From Fimbriimonadales bacterium (GTDB taxonomy: Bacteria > Armatimonadota > Fimbriimonadia > Fimbriimonadales > GBS-DC): 11,353 bases of DNA. Positions 1-5,247 of the stretch are shown here, piece by piece. Both the position numbers and the translations under genes were made by a program. The DNA lies in the NCBI GenBank assembly GCA_026416655.1, contig JAOAES010000211.1, positions 1 to 11,353 of the forward strand, given 5' to 3'. A model generated the notes under the pieces. It saw only the letters and a program-made list of their open reading frames with translations, made no database searches and was not told the origin of the DNA. Positions within the stretch are counted from its first letter, which is position 1. The number at the start of each line of letters is the position of its first letter.

Positions 1-1
1 C

Positions 2-178
2 GGTTTCTACACCACGCCGCTGGGCAACCTCCGCATCCCGCGCTTGCAGATCCGCACCATCGCGCAGCTCCTTGCGGGCGAGGGCTTCCAGATCCCCAGC
101 ACCGCGCTGCTGATGGGCGTGGCGCAGGCGCAACGCATCGAGCGCGACGCAGGGCAACAGGAGATGATGATGGAGTGA
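2..178 (+). CDS. 3' end of a probable site-specific DNA methyltransferase (partial)
   Basis: The frame is open from base 2 to the TGA at 176-178, giving 58 residues; the gene starts upstream of the window. The segment begins GFYTTPLG, continues RIPRLQIRTIAQLLAG and ends in a charged, Met-rich tail. A GFY-T/S-P-L start followed by (Y/I)P(R/K)xQIxTIxxLLAG and a Pro-containing stretch matches, from memory, the C-terminal end of N-4/N-6 amino-methyltransferases of the site-specific DNA-methyltransferase group, including type III Mod-like proteins. The catalytic DPPY and SAM-binding motifs are not visible because they would lie upstream. It runs in the same direction as the chemotaxis genes with a 54-bp gap, so read-through is possible but there is no functional link. 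The assignment rests on one short motif block. Confidence 0.55.
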   Translation, partial: GFYTTPLGNLRIPRLQIRTIAQLLAGEGFQIPSTALLMGVAQAQRIERDAGQQEMMME

Positions 179-198
179 TTCCTGCAGAATTCCGCGCG

Positions 199-224
199 CC
201 TGCCGATAATACGGGCAGGAGGCG
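199..224 (+). promoter_or_regulatory. Shine-Dalgarno of the STAS gene within a small inverted repeat
   Basis: The arms cctgcc (199-204) and ggcagg (214-219) form a 6-bp inverted repeat around an AT-rich loop. The right arm runs directly into the Shine-Dalgarno core (caggagg, 216-222), which lies 10 nt before the ATG at 233. In mRNA the left arm could cover the ribosome binding site. The loop also holds gataat (205-210), which could be a weak -10, but I see no convincing -35. Confidence 0.35.
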
Positions 225-232
225 TTGGAACG

Positions 233-532
233 ATGCACGCGACGCTGAAGACCACAGCGAAGAAACATAAACTGACCCTGTCGGGCGAAATCGGCTTTGC
301 CGAGACGAACGCCCTGTGGGACGCTGTTCAACAGATTGCGCAGCAGCCCAAAGAGACGCAGATTGACTGGAGCAACCTGAGCCGCCTGCACTACGCCGGC
401 GTGCAAACCCTGTTCGCCCTGCGCAAGACGCTGGAAGAGCAAGGCTGCAAACTGCAGTTCAGTGAACCGAACCCCAGCCTCTATCAGCAACTGCACACCT
501 TCGGCGTGTGGGACGCGCTGATTCAAGCATGA
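233..532 (+). CDS. STAS-domain protein of the chemotaxis operon
   Basis: This 99-residue protein is a single STAS domain of the usual length. It has N-terminal beta strands (residues 4-20), helices around 24-38, a strand with IDWSNL (44-49), then LHYAGVQTL (52-60) leading into a helix, and a C-terminal helix 83-97. In anti-anti-sigma factors the loop before that helix reads DSSG with a phosphorylatable Ser. Here it reads HYAG, so Ser-based switching is unlikely, and the protein resembles the MlaB-like or chemotaxis-associated STAS group. It probably acts in the cytoplasm as a protein-binding or scaffold module with the kinase encoded 19 bp downstream. The ATG at 233 follows caggagg at 216-222. 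The partner protein cannot be named from sequence. Confidence 0.8.
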   Translation: MHATLKTTAKKHKLTLSGEIGFAETNALWDAVQQIAQQPKETQIDWSNLSRLHYAGVQTLFALRKTLEEQGCKLQFSEPNPSLYQQLHTFGVWDALIQA

Positions 533-551
533 TTTCAAGGGAGCGGAAACG

Positions 552-2804
552 ATGGACAGCCTGATGCAACTGTTTTACGACGAAGCGAACGAGATGGTCG
601 AGGGGATGGAGCAGGTGTTGCTCGCGTTAGAGTCGGGCGAGCCAGACCCCGAAACGGTGAACGCGCTGTTCCGCTATGCCCACTCGTTCAAGGGCAACAG
701 CGCGGCGATGGGCTTCACCCACCTGAGCAAGTTCACGCACGGGCTGGAGAGCGCGATGGAGTCGCTGCGTAAGGAGCAGCGCGCGCTCACGCCTGAACTG
801 GCGACGCTGATGCTGCAGGCGGTAGACCTGATTCGCGCCATGTTGGAGCGCACCCGCACCGAGGGGGATGTGGGCGACCCCGCCTGCGACGCGCTGCTCC
901 AACAGATTAACAACGCCCTCAGTGGCACGGGCGTCTCGCCCGTGCAGAGTTCGCTTGAGCGGGACGCTCAAGCCACGCCGCGTGGCACGGGCGTCCCGCC
1001 CGTGCAGAGTTCGCTTGAGCGGGACGCTCAAGCCACACAGCGTGGCACGGGCGTCCCGCCCGTGCAGAGTTCGCTTGAGCGGGACGCTCAAGCCACACAA
1101 CGTGGCACGGGCGTCCCGCCCGTGCAGAGTTCGCTTGAGCGGGACGCTCAAGCCACGCCGCGTGGCACGGGCGCCTCGCCTGTGCAAGATATGCTTGAGC
1201 AGGACGCTCAAGCCACGCAGGGCATGGGCACGCCCCGCTATCGTATCGTTTACCAGCCCGCGCCGACACTGAGCGCGGAGCATGACCCGCTTCAGCTCCT
1301 GAGCGAGCTGCAGGAGTACGGACAGGTCATCGAGGCGCATTTCCGCGAGCAGATTCCGCCTGTCGCTCAGCTCAAGCCCGACGCCTGCTACGGTAGCTGG
1401 GAGCTGCTGTATGAGACGGCGTTCGAACCCGCGATTGTCCGCGCCCTGCTGGAACTGACGGCGGAGGGGGCGGAGGTGCGCGTCGAGCCGTTGCAGGGCG
1501 CGTCGGAGCCGTCCGCTGCGGCGCAGGAGACGCCCACTCAAGAAGCGCAATCGGTCGCGCCGAGCGAAACGCCCAGTGTCGCGGCGACCGCAACGACCGC
1601 CGCCGTCGCCGCCGCCAGCGCAGGCAAAACCGAACCGCAGAGCATTCGCGTCTCCACCGAGAAAATCGACGCGCTGATGAACCTCGTGAGCGAGATTGTG
1701 ATTGCCCAATCGATGCTCACCAGCGCGCAGAACGCCAACACCGACGAGCGCACTCGCGCCGCGATTACGCAAATGGAGCGACACGTGCGCGACCTGCACG
1801 AGCGCGTGATGGCAATCCGCCTCCTGCCCGTGAGCTACCTGTTCAACCGCTTCCCCCGCATGGTGCGCGACACCGCCGCCAAACTCGGCAAGAAGGTGAA
1901 CTTCGAAATCGAGGGCGAGGAAACCGAACTTGACCGCACCCTGCTCGAATCGCTCAGCGACCCGCTGACCCACCTGATTCGCAACGCGATCGACCACGGC
2001 ATCGAGCCGCCCGACGAACGCCGCCGCAACGGCAAGCCCGAAACGGGCACGATAAAGCTCAGCGCATATCAGTCGGAAGGGCGTATCTACATCGAGGTGC
2101 GCGACGACGGGCGGGGCATCGACACCGAGCGTGTGCGCCAGAAAGCGATACAACTCGGCTGGATTACCGAGAACGACCACCCGTCTGAGGAGACGCTGTA
2201 CGACTTCCTGTTCCAGCCGGGCTTCTCGACGGCGCAGCAGGTGAGCGACCTGTCGGGACGCGGTGTCGGAATGGATGTGGTCAAGCGCAACGTGGAGAGC
2301 CTCGGCGGCAGTATCAGCGTGCAGTCGCAACGCGGCGCAGGCACGCGCTTCCTGCTGCGCGTTCCCCTGACGCTCGCGATTATGGACGGCTTGGGGCTGA
2401 CCGTCGCCGATGAACATTACATCGTGCCCCTGACCGCCGTCGTGGAAGCGTTCCAGTACGACAGCCTGCAGCACACCGCCCTGTTCGACCAGTACGAGAT
2501 GGTGAATGTGCGCGGCGAGTTCATCCCGCTGGTGCGCCTGCGCGAGTTCGTGGGGCTGCCCAGCGAGCGCGACGGGCTGATTGTCGTGCTGGAGCAAGAA
2601 GGACAACAGATTGCGCTGCTCATCGATGGCATCGCGGGGCAGCAGCAGGTGGTGCTGAAGAGCCTTGAGGAGAACTTTACGCGCGTGCCGGGCTTCGCCG
2701 GGGCGACAATCCTCGGCGACGGGCGCGTCGCGCTCATTCTCGATGTGTCGGATCTCATCCGACGCGCGCATCAGGCAACCGAGCGCTACGCCGCGATTGC
2801 CTGA
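552..2804 (+). CDS. cheA: Chemotaxis histidine kinase CheA with an in-frame repeat insert
   Basis: A 750-residue cytoplasmic CheA that autophosphorylates and passes phosphate to CheY-type regulators under receptor/CheW control. Domains in order are: Hpt (P1) about 3-110 with phosphoacceptor His44 in AHSFKG; a repeat-encoded linker about 124-223; a P2-like regulator-binding region about 225-315; an Ala/Pro/Thr-rich linker to about 362; the dimerization domain P3 about 363-430; the HATPase domain P4 about 435-605; and a CheW-like P5 about 607-745. P4 is complete, with an N box (HLIRNAIDHG, N478), G1 (DDGRGID, 518-524) and G2 (GRGVGMDVV, 569-577), so the kinase should be active. The ATG follows an aaggga Shine-Dalgarno, 19 bp after the STAS stop. 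The oddity is five 20-residue units of GTGVPPVQSSLERDAQAT type, encoded by palindromic DNA, in the P1-P2 linker. Family and activity calls are firm; the effect of the insert is unknown. Confidence 0.96.
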   Translation: MDSLMQLFYDEANEMVEGMEQVLLALESGEPDPETVNALFRYAHSFKGNSAAMGFTHLSKFTHGLESAMESLRKEQRALTPELATLMLQAVDLIRAMLERTRTEGDVGDPACDALLQQINNALSGTGVSPVQSSLERDAQATPRGTGVPPVQSSLERDAQATQRGTGVPPVQSSLERDAQATQRGTGVPPVQSSLERDAQATPRGTGASPVQDMLEQDAQATQGMGTPRYRIVYQPAPTLSAEHDPLQLLSELQEYGQVIEAHFREQIPPVAQLKPDACYGSWELLYETAFEPAIVRALLELTAEGAEVRVEPLQGASEPSAAAQETPTQEAQSVAPSETPSVAATATTAAVAAASAGKTEPQSIRVSTEKIDALMNLVSEIVIAQSMLTSAQNANTDERTRAAITQMERHVRDLHERVMAIRLLPVSYLFNRFPRMVRDTAAKLGKKVNFEIEGEETELDRTLLESLSDPLTHLIRNAIDHGIEPPDERRRNGKPETGTIKLSAYQSEGRIYIEVRDDGRGIDTERVRQKAIQLGWITENDHPSEETLYDFLFQPGFSTAQQVSDLSGRGVGMDVVKRNVESLGGSISVQSQRGAGTRFLLRVPLTLAIMDGLGLTVADEHYIVPLTAVVEAFQYDSLQHTALFDQYEMVNVRGEFIPLVRLREFVGLPSERDGLIVVLEQEGQQIALLIDGIAGQQQVVLKSLEENFTRVPGFAGATILGDGRVALILDVSDLIRRAHQATERYAAIA
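922..1221 (+). repeat. Five tandem 60-bp palindromic repeats inside cheA
   Basis: Copies start at 922, 982, 1042, 1102 and 1162, exactly 60 bp apart. Each has a core of about 55 bp running from gtggc to its inverted counterpart gccac, plus about 5 bp of variable spacer. Copies 2, 3 and 4 are identical across the core, copy 1 differs at one base, and copy 5 differs at about nine. Each core holds two hairpins. The first has arms gcacgggcg and cgcccgtgc around tcc. The second has arms gcttgagcg and cgctcaagc around gga. The length is a multiple of three, so copies keep the cheA frame. Four of the six frames through a unit are open. From memory, such elements are dispersed in several bacterial phyla. 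No transposase lies nearby. Confidence 0.95.
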
Positions 2805-2825
2805 AACCCAATCAGGGAGGTTATG

Positions 2826-3323
2826 ATGACACTGACGAAACCCACAGCGGAAACGACGGAAACGACAACCACCGACGCCAACGCGGAGAAGTACCTGGTG
2901 TTTCAGATTGGCAACGAGACCTATGGCGTGCCGCTGCTGCAGGTGCAGGAGATTCGCACCTACACGCCCGCCACGCGCGTGCCCAACGCGCCGAACTATG
3001 TGCTGGGCGTGATTAACCTGCGGGGCAACATTATCGCCGTGATTGACGCCCGAACCCGATTCGGTCTGCCCCCCCTGCCCGACGAGGAGTCGACGGTCGT
3101 GGTGGTGGCGCAGGTGAACGACAAGGTGTTCGGCTTGCGTCTGGACTCTGTGTCGGATGTGATGGACATCCCGATGGAGCAGGTGCAGCCCACGCCGCCG
3201 ATTGCCTCCGAAGCCACGCAGCGGTTCCTGAGCGGCGTGGTGCAGGTGGGCGAGCGTGTGGTGATTCTGCTGAACCTGCGCGAGATTTTCGATATCGACG
3301 CGCTGAGCCAGCTGGCGGCGTAG
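2826..3323 (+). CDS. cheW: CheW coupling protein
   Basis: The protein is 165 residues from ATG 2826, or 166 from ATG 2823. I prefer 2826 because ggagg at 2816-2820 then sits 5 nt upstream instead of 2. A Thr/Glu-rich unstructured N-terminus of about 20 residues precedes one CheW domain. Landmarks are YLVFQIGNETYGVPL, VPNAPNYVLGVINLRG, a VIDARTRFGL strand and a C-terminal VVILLNLREIF segment. CheW bridges chemoreceptors and the P5 domain of CheA in the cytoplasmic signalling array. The gene follows cheA after 18-21 bp and clearly shares its transcript. It is the last gene of the operon, and a large palindrome follows its stop. Length and motifs are normal for the family. Confidence 0.95.
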   Translation: MTLTKPTAETTETTTTDANAEKYLVFQIGNETYGVPLLQVQEIRTYTPATRVPNAPNYVLGVINLRGNIIAVIDARTRFGLPPLPDEESTVVVVAQVNDKVFGLRLDSVSDVMDIPMEQVQPTPPIASEATQRFLSGVVQVGERVVILLNLREIFDIDALSQLAA

Positions 3324-3338
3324 TTGGGATATAACGCC

Positions 3339-3443
3339 AATCGGGGTTTCTAATGCGCCATTAGCCCTCACCCCCAGCCCCTCTCCCGCACGCGGGAGAG
3401 GGAGTCAGGGAGTGAGGGCACAACGACATTTAGAATCCCGATT
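3339..3443. repeat. Nested palindromic intergenic element, MITE-like or REP-like
   Basis: Several inverted repeats are nested around one centre in the gap between convergent genes. The outer arms are aatcggggtttctaa (3339-3353) and ttagaatcccgatt (3430-3443), matching but for one indel/mismatch position. The middle arms are gccctcac (3364-3371) and gtgagggc (3412-3419). The inner arms are cctctcccgc and gcgggagagg separated by 2 nt. A further small repeat, ctaatg-cgc-cattag, spans 3350-3364. The ccctcaccccc...cctctccc...gtgaggg core resembles, from memory, a widespread class of bacterial intergenic palindromes. It could stop transcription from both sides, but there is no T-tract, so it is not a standard intrinsic terminator. 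The rest of the 3324-3476 gap shows nothing further. Confidence 0.8.
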
Positions 3444-3476
3444 TGTACAAGGGTGCAAGTCGTCGGCGGGGACGCT

Positions 3477-4070
3477 TTACCCCTCCGCCTCCGGTTGCAC
3501 CTGATACGCCAGCAGAATCGCTTCGGCGACTTCGGCAAGCGGCTTGCCTGTCTGCTCGGCGGTTTGTTGCAAGCGACGGAAGGCTTCCTCCTCACTGAGA
3601 CCGAGTTGCTGCATCAGCACGCGCTTGGCGCGTCCGATACGCCGTCGCGCGCGCATCTCCCGCTCCAAGTTGAGCGACTGCGCCTCGAGCGCCTTGAGTT
3701 CGCGATAGCGGCTGACCGCCACCTGAATGGCTGGAGCGAGGTCGGCTTCACGGAACGGCTTCACGAGATAGCCCAGCACACCCGCGCGGTCCGCGCCCGT
3801 AATCATCTCAGGCTCGCTGTAGGCAGTCAGCACCAGCACAGGGGCGATGCGCTCCTTCGCCAGCTGACGCGAGAGCTCGATCCCGTCCATTTGGGGCATC
3901 ATGATATCGGCGATGACCAGGTCGGGCTGCAACGCGCGGGCAAGCTGCAGAGCGTCCACGCCGTTGTCCGCCTCTCCCACAACCGTGTGCCCCATCGCCT
4001 CCAGCATCGCCTTCAGGTCAAGGCGAATCACAGGTTCATCGTCCACAATCAACACGCGATAGGACCTCAT
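3477..4070 (-). CDS. ANTAR-type response regulator (REC-ANTAR)
   Basis: This 197-residue protein starts at MRSYRVLIVDDE. The receiver domain (about 3-118) has acidic pair D10/D11, phosphoacceptor D55 in IADIMMPQMDG, T82 in LTAYSE and K104 in LVKPF, so all phosphorylation residues are present. A helical linker (about 118-140) leads to an ANTAR domain (about 140-188) with RRIGRAKRVLMQQLGLSEEEAF. ANTAR regulators of the AmiR/NasR/EutV type bind paired hairpins in nascent RNA and prevent termination, usually when phosphorylated by a partner kinase. No partner kinase other than CheA lies in the window. The start codon overlaps the upstream Nif3-like stop in ATGA, and aggagg lies 7 nt upstream, so translation is coupled. 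An upstream in-frame ATG at 4214 would extend it through the Nif3-like gene and is rejected. No target hairpins were recognised. Confidence 0.92.
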   Translation of the reverse strand: MRSYRVLIVDDEPVIRLDLKAMLEAMGHTVVGEADNGVDALQLARALQPDLVIADIMMPQMDGIELSRQLAKERIAPVLVLTAYSEPEMITGADRAGVLGYLVKPFREADLAPAIQVAVSRYRELKALEAQSLNLEREMRARRRIGRAKRVLMQQLGLSEEEAFRRLQQTAEQTGKPLAEVAEAILLAYQVQPEAEG

Positions 4071-5158
4071 GTCTCGCCTCCTGCGAAGAAGACCTCCACG
4101 CCGCGCGGCGTCAGGAACGCGCGCAGCTTCTCTGCCAGACGCTGGGCGCCGGGCGTCTCGGTCTCGGCGTGCCCGCCCTCGAACAGCACCACATCGCGCA
4201 CCCACGCTTCCCATGTGTGGTGGTGGCGCACTTCGCCTGTGAGTAGCGCGTCGGCGTGTGCGCGTTGGGCGTCGGGCAGATAGTCGCCCCCCGAACCGCC
4301 CACCACGGCGAGCGTGCGTATCAGCTTGCTCGGCTTACCGTACACGCGCACATAGGGGTTGCCCAGTTTTTCGGCAAGGTAGTCGCGCAGTTCGCTCACA
4401 AGCATCGGCTTGGGCAGGGTGCCGATGCGCCCCAGTGCGTGCTGCCCCTGAGCGTGCAGAGGGTACACATCGTAGGCGACCTCTTCGTAGGGATGGGCTT
4501 GGAGCATCGCCTGCACTACCGAGTTCAGCCGCTCTGCAGGAACCAGCATCTCGATGCGTATCTCTTGCGCATGTTCACGCTTGCCCACTTGCCCCAGATA
4601 GGGGTTCGCGCCCTCCATCGGTTCGTAAGTGCCCGTGCCCGCCGCGTAGAACGCGCAGCGACGGTACAGCCCTATTATCCCTGCGCCTGCGTTCGCCATC
4701 GCATCGATCACAGCGTCCCCATGCTCGGCGGGGGTAAACACGGCGATTTTGTATTCCTGTCGCACAGGACCTTCTCCAAACGGGCGCACTTCCGTTAGCC
4801 CCACCCGCTCCGCCAGCGTATCGTTAATCCCGCCCGGGGCGACATCCCAGTTCGTATGCACGGCAATCAGCGCGATTTTCGCCTCGCAGAGCGACTGCAC
4901 CGCCATGCCGACCGGGTCATCGAAGCGCACTGTGCTGAGTGGGCGGAAAATCAGCGGGTGATGAGTTACCAGCAGCTGACACTGCCGATAGCGGGCGTTG
5001 GCGACCGTGCGCGGGTCAGGGTCTAACGCCACCAGCACGCGCTCCACGCTCTGGTTCGGGTCGCCAATCTGTAGCCCAACAGGGTCGTTCGGGAACGCCC
5101 ACTGTGGCGGGGCGATTTCGTTGAGATAGCCCAGCACCTCGCGAACCGTCGCTGCCAT
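4067..5158 (-). CDS. Nif3-like dinuclear metal centre protein
   Basis: This 363-residue protein is of the Nif3/YqfO family (DUF34), often annotated GTP cyclohydrolase 1 type 2. The metal ligand motifs are intact: THHPLIF (H66/H67), HTNWD (H101, D105), TGEVRHH near 308-313 and GGHAETE (H330, E334). The length shows the longer form, with a PII-like insert (about 133-240) between the two halves of the metal-binding fold, as in Bacillus YqfO. Family members form toroidal hexamers; their physiological reaction is unsettled, and the GTP cyclohydrolase label is only a family annotation. It is first in an operon with the ANTAR regulator (4-nt overlap). Start ATG 5158 has no clear Shine-Dalgarno, but TACAAT lies 9 nt upstream, suggesting a leaderless or very short leader. 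Confidence 0.92.
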   Translation of the reverse strand: MAATVREVLGYLNEIAPPQWAFPNDPVGLQIGDPNQSVERVLVALDPDPRTVANARYRQCQLLVTHHPLIFRPLSTVRFDDPVGMAVQSLCEAKIALIAVHTNWDVAPGGINDTLAERVGLTEVRPFGEGPVRQEYKIAVFTPAEHGDAVIDAMANAGAGIIGLYRRCAFYAAGTGTYEPMEGANPYLGQVGKREHAQEIRIEMLVPAERLNSVVQAMLQAHPYEEVAYDVYPLHAQGQHALGRIGTLPKPMLVSELRDYLAEKLGNPYVRVYGKPSKLIRTLAVVGGSGGDYLPDAQRAHADALLTGEVRHHHTWEAWVRDVVLFEGGHAETETPGAQRLAEKLRAFLTPRGVEVFFAGGET

Positions 5159-5167
5159 AGCAGGGGA

Positions 5168-5196
5168 ATTGTACCTGCTTGCACACGGCGAATTTA
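5168..5196 (-). promoter_or_regulatory. Candidate promoter of the Nif3-like/ANTAR operon
   Basis: Read on the minus strand, TACAAT (5173 to 5168) is a good -10. It lies 9 nt before the ATG at 5158, so the message would start at or within a few bases of the start codon. The position 17 bp upstream (5196 to 5191) reads taaatt, a poor -35. It coincides with one arm of the large inverted repeat at 5191-5217, so a protein bound there could control this promoter. Arms agcagg (5159-5164) and cctgct (5174-5179) also flank the -10. Confidence 0.5.
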
Positions 5197-5247
5197 TCCT
5201 TCCGAAAAGGATAAATTTCGGGTATATTATCCTTCATGGAAGGACAA
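5191..5247. promoter_or_regulatory. Twin palindromic operators at the ATPase start
   Basis: Two copies of one palindrome are visible. The first is ttatcctt (5194-5201), a 5-bp gap, then aaggataa (5207-5214); its arms extend to a perfect 11 bp at 5191-5217. The second is ttatcctt (5227-5234), a 5-bp gap, then aaggacaa (5240-5247), with one mismatch. Both have the same gap, and their centres are 33 bp apart, about three DNA turns. The second overlaps the ATPase -10 box and contains its ATG in the gap. This geometry suggests a dimeric repressor bound cooperatively on one DNA face. Confidence 0.7.
5200..5228 (+). promoter_or_regulatory. Candidate leaderless promoter of the ATPase gene
   Basis: TATATT (5223-5228) is a near-consensus -10 lying 7 nt before the ATG at 5236, so transcription should begin at or next to the start codon. 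No Shine-Dalgarno is present, which agrees with a leaderless message. The -35 position at 17-bp spacing (5200-5205, ttccga) is weak and falls inside the first operator, so activity may depend on what is bound there. Confidence 0.5.

Noticed and set aside
922..1221. CRISPR array
   Set aside because: The unit is a 55-bp palindromic core with only about 5 bp between copies, lies in a coding frame, and no cas gene is present.
868..1272. Frames giving ARASRPCRVRLSGTLKP-type repeats on both strands
   Set aside because: These are alternative readings of the palindromic repeat. The CheA frame is continuous with Hpt and kinase domains on both sides.
627..3371. Very long antisense open frame (914 codons) opposite cheA and cheW
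   Set aside because: The opposite strand encodes canonical CheA and CheW. The antisense product is His/Arg/Leu-rich without recognisable domains, as expected from codon bias in GC-rich DNA.
3364..3419. Standard intrinsic terminator
   Set aside because: The stem is strong but no T-tract follows on either strand, so I call it a palindromic repeat that may affect transcription.
4071..4214. N-terminal extension of the response regulator
   Set aside because: It lies within the end of the Nif3-like gene, is Arg-rich with no domain, and the ATG at 4070 has a good Shine-Dalgarno directly before a normal receiver start.
3453..4283. 276-codon plus-strand frame across the response regulator region
   Set aside because: It is a shadow of two well-supported minus-strand genes and has no recognisable domain.
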